Shown: positions 41,537 to 52,623, numbered from the stretch's first letter. The stretch: DNA of 64,000 nt from an uncultured Olsenella sp. (GCA_900540955.1 UQIF01000004.1:1-64000), one strand, 5' to 3'. The notes: generated by a model from the letters alone, not told the origin. Numbers and translations are program-made.

Positions 41537-44191
41537 ATGGCAAAGACCCGCGTACATGACCTCGCTAAGGAATACGGCATGTCGAGCAAGGAGATGCTCG
41601 AGCACCTCGCCGACATGAAGATTCCCGCCAAGTCCGCGTCCTCGACGCTCGAGGACGCCTACGTCTCCATCGTCCGAAAGAAGCTCAAGCCCATCCTGGA
41701 GGCTCGCGCCGCCGAGATCGAGGCCGAGAAGAAGGCCGCCGCCCAGAAGGCGGCCGAGGAGGCCCGAGCGGCCGCCGAGCAGGCCGAGAAGGAGCGCCTC
41801 GAGGCTGAGCGCCGCCGCGAGGCCGAGCGCGCCGAGGAGGAGCGCCGCCGCGCCGCCGAGGAGGCCGCCCGCAAGAAGGCCGAGGAGGAGCGCCTGGCCG
41901 CCGAGAAGGCCGCTGCCGAGGAGGCCGAGCGCAACCGCGTGAAGGACACCGCGCCCAAGGCGGCGCCCTCCTTCAGCAGCCTGCTCGACCAGATTGCCCA
42001 GCAGGAGAAGGTCCTGGCGCGGCAGGCTGAGGAGGCCGCGCAGGCCAAGGCCGCCGCCAAGGGCAACGGCCGCCGCAAGAAGGACGACGAGCGCTCCGGC
42101 TCCCGCGGCCCCAAGCGCGCCGCCGAGTCCCGCTCCGGCGAGTCCTCCGCCCCCGCCCGCGAGAACTCCTCCGACGCCGGCGCCGACACCGGCCGCCGCA
42201 AGGGCAAGAAGGGCCGTCGCGGCGAGGAGGGCGGCGAGGACCGCTACTCCCGCATGGCCCGCGAGGCCGAGGCCTACAACCGCTCCCGCGTCCTCGAGGA
42301 GGCCCGCGTGGCCGTCGAGGAGGCGTCGCGCGAGTCCACCGGCCGCCGCAAGAAGCGCAAGGAGCGCCGTCAGAAGCAGGCCGAGCAGGCCGCTGAGCAG
42401 CAGCGCATCGAGGAGGCCATCGCCAACGACCAGGACATCTCCCAGCTCGACACGGTGAAGGTCCCGCAGGGCTCCACGGTCGCCGAGCTCGCCGAGCTCC
42501 TGGGCGTCCCGGCAAACGACATCATCAAGCGCCTCTTCCTCCTGGGCACGCCGCTCACCCTTACCGAGTCCATGTCCGACGAGCTCATCGAGCTCGTGGC
42601 CGACGACCTCGGCCGCGACGTCAAGGTCATGACCAAGGAGGAGGAGAACTCCTTCACCTTCTTCGACGACCCCTCCGACCTCGTGCCGCGCGCGCCCGTG
42701 GTCACCGTCATGGGCCACGTCGACCACGGCAAGACATCCCTGCTCGACGCCATTCGCCACACCGGCGTGGCCGAGGGCGAGGCCGGCGGCATCACGCAGG
42801 CCATCGGCGCCTCCCAGGTCTTTATCGGCGGCCGCAAGATCACCTTCATCGACACCCCGGGCCACGCCACCTTCACGGCCATGCGCGCCCGTGGCGCCAA
42901 GGTGACCGACATCGTCATCCTGATCGTCGCCGCCGACGACGGCGTCATGCCCCAGACCATCGAGTCCATCAACCACGCGAAGGCCGCGGGCGTGCCCATC
43001 GTCGTCGCCGTGAACAAGATCGACAAGCCCGGCGCCAGCCCCGACAAGGTCCGCCAGGAGCTCACCGAGTACGGCATCGTCCCCGAGGAGTGGGGCGGCC
43101 AGAACATGTTCGTCAACATCTCCGCAAAGAAGAAGATCGGCATCGACGAGCTGCTCGAGACCGTCCTTCTCCAGGCCGACGTCCTCGAGCTCAAGGGCAA
43201 CCCCGACACCTTCGCCTCCGGCAACGTCCTCGAGGCCAAGCTCGACAAGGGCCGCGGCTCCGTCGCGACCGTCCTCGTCACCCGCGGCACGCTCCACATC
43301 GGCGACGCCCTCGTGGCCGGCATGACCTACGGCCGCGTCCGCGCCATGCTCGACCCCAAGGGCCGCCCGGTCGAGGAGGCCGGCCCCTCCGACGCCGTCG
43401 AGATCTTGGGCCTTCAGTCCGTGCCGAACGCCGGCGACGAGTTCCGCGTGTTCCAGGACGACCGCGAGGCTCGCGACCTTGCCGACCAGCGCGCGCTCAA
43501 GGCCCGCATCGAGGAGCAGAACCGCGTCAAGCACGTGACGCTCGAGAACCTCTTTGCGACCATGGCCGACGCCGAGGTCAAGGAGCTCAACCTCATCATC
43601 AAGGCGGACGTCCAGGGCTCCATCGAGGCGCTCCAGGATTCGCTGGACAAGATGGACCAGTCCGAGGTCCGCATCAACACGATCCACGCCGCCGTCGGCG
43701 CCATCAACGAGACCGACGTCGTCCTGGCCGACGCCTCGAACGCCATCATCATCGGCTTCGGCGTGCGCCCGGACGCCAAGGCCCGCAACGCCGCCGAGCG
43801 CGACGGCGTCGAGATCCGCTGCTACGACGTCATCTACAAGTGCCTCGAGGACCTCGACGCTGCCCGCATCGGCATGCTCAAGCCCACCGAGGTCGAGGTC
43901 TCTACCGGCACCGCTACCGTCCTCGACACCTTCAAGGTGCCCAAGGTTGGCATCGCCGCCGGCGTCCGCGTGGAGGAGGGCGAGATCGCCAACACCGACT
44001 CCGTGCGCCTCGTGCGCGACGGCATCGTCGTCTACAACGGCAAGATCGCGTCCATGCGCCACTACAAGGACGAGGCCAAGAGCCTGCGCGCCGGCTCCGA
44101 GGGCGGCATCGGCCTCGAGAACTTCCAGGACATCAAGCCCGGCGACGTCATCGAGGGTTATCGCATCGACCAGGTCGCACGTACGGAGTAG
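41537..44191 (+). CDS. infB: Translation initiation factor IF-2
   Basis: This 884-residue GTPase places initiator tRNA on the 30S subunit. A small N-terminal IF2_N domain is followed by a charged Glu/Ala/Arg coiled region to about residue 290. A second IF2_N domain comes next, then the GTPase with G1 GHVDHGKT near residue 393, DTPGH and NKIDKP. Domains II-IV end the protein. ATG 41537 has GGAAGGTAGG upstream. Two residues separate its stop codon from rbfA. Confidence 0.97.
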   Translation: MAKTRVHDLAKEYGMSSKEMLEHLADMKIPAKSASSTLEDAYVSIVRKKLKPILEARAAEIEAEKKAAAQKAAEEARAAAEQAEKERLEAERRREAERAEEERRRAAEEAARKKAEEERLAAEKAAAEEAERNRVKDTAPKAAPSFSSLLDQIAQQEKVLARQAEEAAQAKAAAKGNGRRKKDDERSGSRGPKRAAESRSGESSAPARENSSDAGADTGRRKGKKGRRGEEGGEDRYSRMAREAEAYNRSRVLEEARVAVEEASRESTGRRKKRKERRQKQAEQAAEQQRIEEAIANDQDISQLDTVKVPQGSTVAELAELLGVPANDIIKRLFLLGTPLTLTESMSDELIELVADDLGRDVKVMTKEEENSFTFFDDPSDLVPRAPVVTVMGHVDHGKTSLLDAIRHTGVAEGEAGGITQAIGASQVFIGGRKITFIDTPGHATFTAMRARGAKVTDIVILIVAADDGVMPQTIESINHAKAAGVPIVVAVNKIDKPGASPDKVRQELTEYGIVPEEWGGQNMFVNISAKKKIGIDELLETVLLQADVLELKGNPDTFASGNVLEAKLDKGRGSVATVLVTRGTLHIGDALVAGMTYGRVRAMLDPKGRPVEEAGPSDAVEILGLQSVPNAGDEFRVFQDDREARDLADQRALKARIEEQNRVKHVTLENLFATMADAEVKELNLIIKADVQGSIEALQDSLDKMDQSEVRINTIHAAVGAINETDVVLADASNAIIIGFGVRPDAKARNAAERDGVEIRCYDVIYKCLEDLDAARIGMLKPTEVEVSTGTATVLDTFKVPKVGIAAGVRVEEGEIANTDSVRLVRDGIVVYNGKIASMRHYKDEAKSLRAGSEGGIGLENFQDIKPGDVIEGYRIDQVARTE

Positions 44192-44193
44192 CC

Positions 44194-44613
44194 ATGAAGC
44201 AGAATCGCAACTCCCGCAAGGTCAACGAGCAGGCGCGCGAGAAGCTCGCCAACATCCTGCTCTTCGAGATCTCCGACCCCGACCTCGCGCTCGTGACCGT
44301 CACGGGCGTGGAGGTCTCGGTCGACAAGTCCTTCATGCGCGCCTTCTTCACCTGCGAGGCCGACCGCTACGAGGTGGTCGAGGCCGCCCTCGGGCGCGCC
44401 CGCGGCCGCATTCGCTCGCTGCTCGGCCGCAGCCTCGGCTGGCGCGTGACGCCGGAGCTCGATTTCCGCATCGACACCTCCACCGACGAGGCCGAGCGCA
44501 TCGCCCGCGCCCTCGAGGTGGTGCCGCCCACCATCGGCGTCGAGAAGGACGAGTTCGGCTACCCCGTCGAGCCCGCCGACGAGGGCGGCCCCGACGAGGC
44601 CGAGGAAGAGTAA
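44194..44613 (+). CDS. rbfA: Ribosome-binding factor A
   Basis: This 139-residue KH-like protein binds the 30S subunit during 16S rRNA maturation. It shows NSRKVNEQAREKLANILLFEISDPDLALVTVTGVEVS and the C-terminal LDFRIDTSTDEAERI. An acidic tail of about 20 residues follows. GGAG overlaps the infB stop codon, 2 bp before ATG 44194. Confidence 0.95.
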   Translation: MKQNRNSRKVNEQAREKLANILLFEISDPDLALVTVTGVEVSVDKSFMRAFFTCEADRYEVVEAALGRARGRIRSLLGRSLGWRVTPELDFRIDTSTDEAERIARALEVVPPTIGVEKDEFGYPVEPADEGGPDEAEEE

Positions 44614-44634
44614 GAGAAGAAGGAAACAACCTTG

Positions 44635-45669
44635 ATGCTCATCTCTAACATGGACGGCGAGACCGCTCAGTTCGATGCCCTCTCCGCCCTCATAGATGAG
44701 GCCAAAGACATCGCCGTCTGCGCGCACACGTCGCCAGACGGCGACGCCATCGGCTCCACCCTCGCGCTGGCCGAGATCATCGAGGCCGGCTGGGAGGGCA
44801 AGCGCGTGTGCGTGCTCTTGGCCGACGACGACGTCGTGCCGCGCACGTACAAGTTCCTCCCCGGCCAGGAGAGGCTCACCCACGTGGCGGACTACGATGT
44901 CGACCCCGACCTCTTCATCTGCGTTGACCTCTCCGACAAGACCCGCCTGAACGAGGCCCAGCGGGTGCTCGAGCGCTCCTCCAAGGTCGGCGTCCTCGAT
45001 CATCACCCGAGCGGCGAGAAGTTCTGGGACGCCGGCGTCGTCCGCACGGGCGCCGCGGCCGCTGGCGTGATCGTGACCGAGTTCGCGATTCACCGCGGAG
45101 TCGACCTCACGCCCACGATGGCGCAGAACCTCATGTGCGCGGTCGTCACCGACACCGGGCGGTTCCAGTACCAGAACGCCGACGGCGAGGCATTCGAGGT
45201 CGCGAGCATGCTCGTGGACGCGGGCGCCTCTCCCTCCGAGATCGCCCTGCGCGTCTACCAGAGCGATCGGCTCGCCTACATCCACCTCTGCGCCGTGGTG
45301 ATGTCGCGCATTACCACCTTTGAGCAGGGCAGGGTTTCCTACAGCTACGCTACGACTGCGGACTTTCGCGCCAACGAGGTTCCCGTCGCCGAGTGCGACG
45401 GCCTCGTCGACCTCGTCCGCTGCGTCGACGGCACGCAGGTGGCGCTCTTCCTCAAGGAGATCCCCGGCGGCAAGGTGCGCGGAAACCTGCGCTCCAAGTG
45501 CGGGCTCGACATCTCGGGCATCGCGCGCCGGCTGGGCGGCGGCGGCCACAGGGCCGCGGCCGGCTTTACCGTGGACGGCAGCGTCGACGAGGCGCTCTCC
45601 GCCGCGTTGCCGTTGCTCCACGCCCTCTTTGAGTCCGAGTCCTCCGTCGAGCACCCGGGGACGAATTGA
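44635..45669 (+). CDS. nrnA: NrnA-type oligoribonuclease / pAp phosphatase (DHH family)
   Basis: The 344-residue phosphoesterase degrades short RNA oligonucleotides and may dephosphorylate pAp. The DHH domain has HTSPDGDAIGS, the second metal motif ICVDLSD and VLDHHPSG; the DHHA1 domain ends with RRLGGGGHRAAAGF. GAAGGAAA lies upstream of ATG 44635; an adjacent TTG is less likely. Its position after rbfA is common in Gram-positive bacteria. Confidence 0.93.
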   Translation: MLISNMDGETAQFDALSALIDEAKDIAVCAHTSPDGDAIGSTLALAEIIEAGWEGKRVCVLLADDDVVPRTYKFLPGQERLTHVADYDVDPDLFICVDLSDKTRLNEAQRVLERSSKVGVLDHHPSGEKFWDAGVVRTGAAAAGVIVTEFAIHRGVDLTPTMAQNLMCAVVTDTGRFQYQNADGEAFEVASMLVDAGASPSEIALRVYQSDRLAYIHLCAVVMSRITTFEQGRVSYSYATTADFRANEVPVAECDGLVDLVRCVDGTQVALFLKEIPGGKVRGNLRSKCGLDISGIARRLGGGGHRAAAGFTVDGSVDEALSAALPLLHALFESESSVEHPGTN

Positions 45670-45686
45670 GACGGGGTCCCAGCGCG

Positions 45687-46622
45687 GTGAACGCGCTTCT
45701 CGCCGTTAACAAACCTCTCGGCATGAGCAGCCACGACGTCGTCAACCGCGTTCGCCGCGCGGTGGGGGAGCGCCGCGTGGGGCATGCCGGCACGCTCGAC
45801 CCCGCGGCCTCCGGCGTCCTCGTCGTCGGCATCGGCCAAGCGACCAAGCTTCTTGGCATGCTCACGCTCGACCACAAGTCCTACCGCGCCCGCATCGAGT
45901 TCGGCTCCCAGACCGACACCGACGACGCGGAAGGCGAGGTTATAAAAACAGCCGACGTCCCTGCCGAGCTTTGCGACCCTGCGTTCGCCGAGGCGACGCT
46001 GGCCGCGCTCGTGGGCGAGCACGACCAGGTGCCCCCGGCGTACTCCGCCGTGAGCGTGGGCGGAAAGCGCGCCTACGCGATCGCCCGCGCAGGAGACGAG
46101 GTCGAGCTCTCCTCCCGCCGCATCACCATCAACGAGGCGAGCCTCGTGCGCGTCGAGGGGGGCAACGTCTCGCGCCCCCTCGTCTGGGAAGCCGACTTCG
46201 ACGTGAGCAAGGGCACCTATATCCGCAGCATCGCGCGCGACCTCGGGCTTTCCCTTCAGACCTGCGCCCATCTGTGCGGTCTTGTCCGCACGAGCGCGGG
46301 CGCGCTCACCCTGGCGGACTGCGTCGAGCTCGATGAGCTCGCGGAGCGCGGGGCAGAGCTCGTGACCGAGCGCATGCTCGACCCGGTTGCCGTCCTCGGC
46401 CTGCCTGCGCGCTCCGTTGACATCGCGGAGATCGTCGACATCTCCTGCGGGCGCAGGATTCCCATGGGCGTCGTGACGACGGCCGAGGGCTCCCGCGAGC
46501 CCAAGCCGTGCGAGAAGGTCGCCCTCGTCTGGGACGGCGCGCTCGCGGGAATCTGGGAGCGCCGCGGCACCGACCTCGTGTGCTCCGTGAACTTCCCCCA
46601 GGCCATCGAGGGGGTTCGCTGA
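45687..46622 (+). CDS. truB: tRNA pseudouridine(55) synthase
   Basis: The 311-residue enzyme makes pseudouridine-55 in the T loop. The catalytic aspartate lies in RRVGHAGTLDPAASGVL, and KSYRARIEFGSQTDTDDAEG and GTYIRSIARDLG follow. I place the start at GTG 45687 because family members begin with NALLAVNKPLGMSSHDVV. A TTG overlapping the nrnA stop would add seven residues. Its TGA overlaps the ribF ATG. Confidence 0.93.
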   Translation: MNALLAVNKPLGMSSHDVVNRVRRAVGERRVGHAGTLDPAASGVLVVGIGQATKLLGMLTLDHKSYRARIEFGSQTDTDDAEGEVIKTADVPAELCDPAFAEATLAALVGEHDQVPPAYSAVSVGGKRAYAIARAGDEVELSSRRITINEASLVRVEGGNVSRPLVWEADFDVSKGTYIRSIARDLGLSLQTCAHLCGLVRTSAGALTLADCVELDELAERGAELVTERMLDPVAVLGLPARSVDIAEIVDISCGRRIPMGVVTTAEGSREPKPCEKVALVWDGALAGIWERRGTDLVCSVNFPQAIEGVR

Positions 46623-47719
46623 TGCTTACAGACGAGCTCTTCTCGCTGTGCCCTGAAGCTCCGCTCGCCCCCTCGAGGGCGGCGGAGCTCGTTCGCTCGT
46701 TCCCCGGCCTTGCCCCCGCCCCCGTGCCCGTGCGAACGTTCGCCTGCGCGAGCGGCGCCGCTGCGGGCGCCGTGTTCGGCGCTGACGTGCGCGCGGGCGC
46801 TCCCTGCGTGTGCGCCATCGGGGCATTCGACGGTTTCCACCTCGGCCACCAGGGCCTTCTTGCTCGCGCCGTCGCGGAAGCGTCGTCGCGCGGCGCGTCC
46901 TGCGTCGCCGTCACGTTCTCTCCCGACCCGGCGGCCGTCGTCGGCGCAGGCGAGAAGGGCAACCGCCTGCTCGACGTCGCCGGCCGCGTGGACCTTCTTT
47001 TGGCGTGCGGCGCCGACTCGGTCGTCGTGTTCGACTTCACGTCCGGCTTCGCGGCGCTCACCTATGGGCAGTTCATCGACGCGCTTTGCGAGCTTTTGCG
47101 CCTCGAGCGCGTCGTGGTGGGCTCGGACTTCCGCCTTGGGTCCCGCGGGGCGGGGGACGTCAGCGCACTTTCCGAGCTCGGGGCACGCCGCGGCTTTTCC
47201 GTCGTCGGCGTCGACCTGCTCGACGAGGGCGGGGAGCACGTGAGCGCCACGCGCATCCGCGGCCTTGTTCGCGCCGGACGGGTCGAGGCCGCCTCCGGCC
47301 TCATGGGCCGCCCGCTCGCCATGGCCGGCGGCGTGGCCCACGGCAGGGGAGAGGGCACCTCGTTCGGTTTCCCGACGGCCAACATCGTCGGCGACGCCGC
47401 GTGCTGCATCCCCGAGCAGGGCGTCTACGCCGGGCTCGTCACGCCGCTCGCGGGATCGCCGCGGGCATCTTTTCCCGCGGCGATCAACGTCGGGATGCCG
47501 CCGACATTCGCGGGCGGGCGAGCGGTCGGGGGCGCCTTCATGGAGGCGAACCTCATCGGCTTTTCCGGCGACCTCTACGGCGCCGACGTCGCCGTCACGT
47601 TTTTGCGATGGCTTCGCGACTCGAGGCCCTTCTCTTCTTTGGAGGAGCTCGAGCGCACGGTCCTGGGCAACATAGACTGGGTCGCACGCACCTTCGGCGA
47701 CCAGGGGATTTATCTGTAG
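46622..47719 (+). CDS. ribF: Bifunctional riboflavin kinase / FAD synthetase
   Basis: The 365-residue enzyme makes FMN and FAD. About 60 leading residues precede the FAD-synthetase motif GAFDGFHLGHQGLL, so the N-terminus is longer than usual. SATRIRGLVRAGRVEAA ends that domain. The kinase domain shows GRGEGTSFGFPTANI and the catalytic TFAGG region. The start overlaps the truB stop (TGATG). Confidence 0.93.
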   Translation: MLTDELFSLCPEAPLAPSRAAELVRSFPGLAPAPVPVRTFACASGAAAGAVFGADVRAGAPCVCAIGAFDGFHLGHQGLLARAVAEASSRGASCVAVTFSPDPAAVVGAGEKGNRLLDVAGRVDLLLACGADSVVVFDFTSGFAALTYGQFIDALCELLRLERVVVGSDFRLGSRGAGDVSALSELGARRGFSVVGVDLLDEGGEHVSATRIRGLVRAGRVEAASGLMGRPLAMAGGVAHGRGEGTSFGFPTANIVGDAACCIPEQGVYAGLVTPLAGSPRASFPAAINVGMPPTFAGGRAVGGAFMEANLIGFSGDLYGADVAVTFLRWLRDSRPFSSLEELERTVLGNIDWVARTFGDQGIYL

Positions 47720-47745
47720 ATGCGGTAAAGGAGGGAGGGCACGCC

Positions 47746-49788
47746 ATGATCACCGACGAGGACAAGGAGAAAGTCCGCCAGGCCACCGACTTCGTGCAGC
47801 TCGTGGCCGAGACGGTCGAGCTGCGCCAGCGCGGCCAGGAGTTCTGGGGCTGCTGCCCCTTCCATGGCGAGAAGAGCCCTTCTTTCAAGGTCAACCCGAA
47901 CACGGGGCTTTGGCACTGCTTCGGCTGCGGCGAGGGCGGCGACGTCTTCAGCTACGTGCAGAAGCGCGAGAACCTCGACTTCCCCGACGCCATCCGCTTC
48001 CTCGCCGACCGGGCGGGCATCGAGCTGTCCGAGGAGCGCGGCGGCCGCCGCGGCCCCAGGCGAAACCGCCTCATCGACTGCCTCGCCGAGGCGCAGTCCT
48101 TCTACGCGACCATGCTCATGCGCGGCCGCGGAGAAGGGCCCGACGCCGCCCGCGCCTATTTCGGGTCGCGCGGCTTCGGCGGGGACGTGTGCCGCCGCTG
48201 GGGGTTGGGCTACGCCCCGGGCCGCGGCGCGCTCGTGTCCGATCTGCGCTCATGCGGCTTCTCGGCATCCGAGATGATCGCCGCCGACCTCGCGCTCGAT
48301 CGCGGGGGCAGGCCCGTCGACCGCTTCTTCGACCGCGTGATGTTTCCCATCAACGACGAGCAGGGGCGTCCCATCGCCTTCGGCGGCCGCGTCATCGGCC
48401 CAAAGAAGGACACCGCCAAGTACGTGAACACGCGCGACACCGCCGTGTTCAACAAGGGCAAGCACCTGTTTGCCTACGACCGCGCCAAGGAGACGATGGC
48501 CGCCACCGGCGAGGCCATCGTCTGCGAGGGCTACACCGACGTCATCAGTATGCACGAGAACGGATTCACGAACGCCGTGGCCGCCCTCGGGACCGCCTTC
48601 AGGCTCGACCACATCAAGCTGATGGAGCGCCAGCGCGTGAACCGCATCATCTGCATGTTCGACGGCGACGCTGCAGGCCAGCGCGCGGCGGAGCGCGCGG
48701 TGCAGTTCATCGACAAGACGACGGCGGAGCTGCGCTGCGTGGTTCTGCCCGACAACCAGGACCCGATGGAGTTCCTCTCGGCGCACCCCGCCGATGAGCT
48801 GCGCCCCCTGCTCGACGCGGCGCGCCCCCTCATGGACTTCGTCTTCGAGAAGCGCCTTGCGGGCGTCGATTTGGGGAACCCCGGCGCGCGCGTCGCGGCG
48901 CTGGAGTCCATGGCAAAGGTCCTGGCCCCGCTGAAGAAGTCCGTCGTCATGCCCGAGTACGCGGCGCGGCTGGCCGACGCGCTCAAGATGGAGGTCGACG
49001 ACGTCAAGCTCGCTATCCGCGAGGCGCCCGTGCCGCGCGACGACGAGCCCGCCGGGCGCGGCCGGGCGAAGTCGCCCGCGGCGGGGTTCGGGCAGCCGTC
49101 CCGCCCGCAGCGATACCAGCAGCGCGCTCAGGCGCCTCAAGCGGCCCGGGACCTCGCTCCCGCGTCCGAGGACGCCTTCGATTACGTGCCGGCGGAAGCC
49201 TACGGCGACGTGGCGGACGGCTGCGGCGACGGGGGCGTCTACGGCGGGGCGCCCGATTACGGGTACTCCGCGGAAGAGCCGGGCTTCTTGCCCGCTGCGG
49301 CGCCGGCCGCGCAGCCGCGCTACCGCCTCTCGGAGGAGGAACGGATGCAGCTTTCCTGCGAGCAGGAGCTGCTGTGCGCGATGGCCTCGGAGCCCGACGC
49401 AGTCAGGCGCTTCGCCGACCGGCTCGCCGAGGTGTCGTGGGCAGACTCTCGTCACGAGGCGATGGCCTGGGCGATGCTCTCCACGCCCGCGGGCAGCGCT
49501 CCTGCCGACGTCGTCACGGCCGCGACCGCCGCGTGCGCCTCGGCCCCCCAGGTGCTCTCCGCCGGCCGGGTGATGGGCGAGGAGGGGATGGCCGACGAGC
49601 AGAAGCTCGAGCTCATCGTGAACACGCTAGACTGGCTCTCCTGCCAGCGACAGGTCCGATCGATCCGGGGCAAGCTCCGCTCTGTCCCGGATGCGGCGGG
49701 CGACGAGGCGCAAAGCCTCTATTCAGAGGCCGCGCGCCTGCAAAAAAAGGCGAACGAACTGCGAAATTGCCTTTCTTCCCAAAATTAA
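47746..49788 (+). CDS. dnaG: DNA primase
   Basis: This 680-residue primase makes RNA primers at the fork. The zinc site is CPFHGEKSPSF...CFGCGEGG (C-x2-H...C-x2-C). The catalytic core has the TOPRIM motifs VCEGYTDVI and FDGDAAGQRA. A Pro/Ala/Gln/Tyr-rich linker (about residues 425-530) joins the helicase-binding C-terminal domain. ATG 47746 has AAAGGAGGGAGG upstream. It directly precedes rpoD, as in the classical macromolecular-synthesis operon without rpsU. Confidence 0.96.
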   Translation: MITDEDKEKVRQATDFVQLVAETVELRQRGQEFWGCCPFHGEKSPSFKVNPNTGLWHCFGCGEGGDVFSYVQKRENLDFPDAIRFLADRAGIELSEERGGRRGPRRNRLIDCLAEAQSFYATMLMRGRGEGPDAARAYFGSRGFGGDVCRRWGLGYAPGRGALVSDLRSCGFSASEMIAADLALDRGGRPVDRFFDRVMFPINDEQGRPIAFGGRVIGPKKDTAKYVNTRDTAVFNKGKHLFAYDRAKETMAATGEAIVCEGYTDVISMHENGFTNAVAALGTAFRLDHIKLMERQRVNRIICMFDGDAAGQRAAERAVQFIDKTTAELRCVVLPDNQDPMEFLSAHPADELRPLLDAARPLMDFVFEKRLAGVDLGNPGARVAALESMAKVLAPLKKSVVMPEYAARLADALKMEVDDVKLAIREAPVPRDDEPAGRGRAKSPAAGFGQPSRPQRYQQRAQAPQAARDLAPASEDAFDYVPAEAYGDVADGCGDGGVYGGAPDYGYSAEEPGFLPAAAPAAQPRYRLSEEERMQLSCEQELLCAMASEPDAVRRFADRLAEVSWADSRHEAMAWAMLSTPAGSAPADVVTAATAACASAPQVLSAGRVMGEEGMADEQKLELIVNTLDWLSCQRQVRSIRGKLRSVPDAAGDEAQSLYSEAARLQKKANELRNCLSSQN

Positions 49789-49837
49789 CCTTGATTTTTG
49801 GGTAATATAAGAAAGTTCATGCGTCGAAGGGATATAC

Positions 49838-51223
<1,386 letters not shown>

Positions 51224-51228
51224 CTTGT

Positions 51229-51260
51229 GGGCCCCGTGAGCTGCGGGGCCCTTCTTCTTT
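51229..51260 (+). terminator. Terminator of rpoD
   Basis: An 8-bp perfect stem GGGCCCCG/CGGGGCCC (51229-51236 with 51244-51251) is followed by TTCTTCTTT. Confidence 0.85.
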
Positions 51261-51275
51261 GGGGGGTTAACGTCT

Positions 51276-51815
51276 ATGAAGAACTTGAACCGCAGGGAAT
51301 TCCTGATGCTTGCCGCGACGGCGGTCTCAGCCGCGGCGATGCCCGGTTGCGGAGGCGCGGCCGGGGCGGGCGGCTCCTCTGACGCAGACGAGGTGCGCGC
51401 GTCGCTCGATGGGCTTTTGTCCGAGCTCAAGGCCGCGCAGGGAGAGGCCTACGACGTCGCCATCGCAAAGATGGAGGAGCTCTGCGCAGACAAGCTCGAT
51501 GAGATGGGCATCACGGCGGATGAGCTCGCTACCGAGTACCTGCAGAAGTTCGACTATGAGGTCGAAGACGTCCAGGTCACCGGGTCAAGCGCCCAGGCCA
51601 AGGTAAAGCTCTCGGCTCGCTCGGTCACGCAGGTGATCAAAGACACCGCCGCCAAAGGCGATCCCCTGCACTTCAAGCGCGACGACCTGCTCGAGACGCT
51701 GCGCGACGCCCCCGTGCAGGACACCGAGGCCACCGTGTATGTGTCGAAGGCCGCGGATGGCGGTTGGGACGCCAAGGACGGGCTCACGCTCGCGCTTGTC
51801 AAGCTTTGTTTCTAG
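51276..51815 (+). CDS. Small secreted lipoprotein A
   Basis: I do not recognise the mature domain of this 179-residue protein. The N-terminus NRREFLML resembles a Tat signal and ends in lipobox MPGC (C25). The mature part is about 150 residues, alpha then beta, with VEDVQVTGSSAQAKVKLSARSV like a small stress-type scaffold. It lies right after the rpoD terminator. The next gene encodes a protein of the same size, secretion type and layout, so they may be diverged duplicates. Confidence 0.8.
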   Translation: MKNLNRREFLMLAATAVSAAAMPGCGGAAGAGGSSDADEVRASLDGLLSELKAAQGEAYDVAIAKMEELCADKLDEMGITADELATEYLQKFDYEVEDVQVTGSSAQAKVKLSARSVTQVIKDTAAKGDPLHFKRDDLLETLRDAPVQDTEATVYVSKAADGGWDAKDGLTLALVKLCF

Positions 51816-51868
51816 AAGGCCGCGCCATCGCGCCGGCCTGAACCCGCGACCTTGTGAGGAGCGCTTCC

Positions 51869-52414
51869 GTGCAAAAGAGACTCATGGCACTTCTTTCCGC
51901 CGTTCTCGTGGCTTTCTGCGCTGTCTTCGCGGCAGGCTGCGGCGCAGAAAGCCCCGACGAGCCGCGCGCGGCCGTGGAGGCCGTCCTCGCGCGCGTGTGG
52001 GCGTCGAGCGACGCTCGCGCCTTGATCGGGGAGGAAGCGGTCTCGAACTTGCAGCGGATCGGGGTTTCGCCCGAGTCCTTCATGGGCACGTATCTCGACG
52101 GCGCGAGCTACGAGGTGGGCGACGTCTCGGTCGACGGGGATACCGCCTCGGCTCATGTCGTCGTGAGGGGTCGGTCCATGGGCGACGTGGAGGCCGCCTT
52201 GATGGACGCCTACACCGCCAAGGCGCTCGAGGACGGCGGGCACTCCGAGGAATCGGGCCTCTACCTCATCGCGGGATCGCAGCTGCTCGACTGCGTGAGG
52301 TCGTCCGCGATCATGGACCGCTCCTGCGAGGTCTCTCTTCAAAAGGCTGACGGCGCCTGGAGACTGACCGATGAGGGGTCTGCCGCCTTGACCTCTATTT
52401 TGTTGGGTCGCTGA
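51869..52414 (+). CDS. Small secreted lipoprotein B
   Basis: This 181-residue protein has a Sec signal peptide and lipobox FAAGC (C24). The mature region has SYEVGDVSVDGDTASAHVVVRGRS, which parallels the VEDVQVTGSSAQAKVKL part of lipoprotein A and again precedes a C-terminal DGAWRLTDEG beta end. Function is unknown. GTG 51869 has GAGGAG 7 bp upstream; an in-frame GTG five codons earlier does not. Confidence 0.78.
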   Translation: MQKRLMALLSAVLVAFCAVFAAGCGAESPDEPRAAVEAVLARVWASSDARALIGEEAVSNLQRIGVSPESFMGTYLDGASYEVGDVSVDGDTASAHVVVRGRSMGDVEAALMDAYTAKALEDGGHSEESGLYLIAGSQLLDCVRSSAIMDRSCEVSLQKADGAWRLTDEGSAALTSILLGR

Positions 52415-52456
52415 CCTGCGGTTCTTTCAAAATCCCAATTTTTTTGAAATTCTGGG

Positions 52457-52484
52457 TTGCATGCTCCGCAGTTTCCTGTATAGT
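52457..52484 (+). promoter_or_regulatory. Promoter of tRNA-Asn
   Basis: TTGCAT (52457-52462) and TATAGT (52479-52484) are 16 bp apart, with an A/T-rich stretch upstream. A TTGCGC...GCGCAA hairpin at 52491-52509 lies at the predicted RNA 5' end, like that of the Gln-Glu operon. Confidence 0.75.
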
Positions 52485-52516
52485 TCTTTCTTGCGCGAAG
52501 GCAGCGCAAAACATAT

Positions 52517-52591
52517 TCCCCGGTGGCGCAGTGGTAGCGCAGCTGACTGTTAATCAGCGTGTCGCAGGTTCGAATCCTGCCCGGGGAGCCA
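52517..52591 (+). tRNA. tRNA-Asn(GTT)
   Basis: Acceptor TCCCCGG pairs with CCGGGGA; the anticodon loop CTGTTAA between GCTGA and TCAGC gives GTT. CCA is encoded. Confidence 0.96.
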
Positions 52592-52601
52592 GAACTTTCA
52601 A

Positions 52602-52623
52602 CCCGGCCATTGGCCGGGTTTTT
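52602..52623 (+). terminator. Terminator of tRNA-Asn
   Basis: CCCGGCCATTGGCCGGG (52602-52618) is followed by TTTTT. Confidence 0.92.

Noticed and set aside
41321..44062. Minus-strand open frame of 913 codons opposite infB
   Set aside because: It is antisense to a certain IF-2 gene, with a repetitive Leu/Gly/Ala-rich product and no ribosome site.
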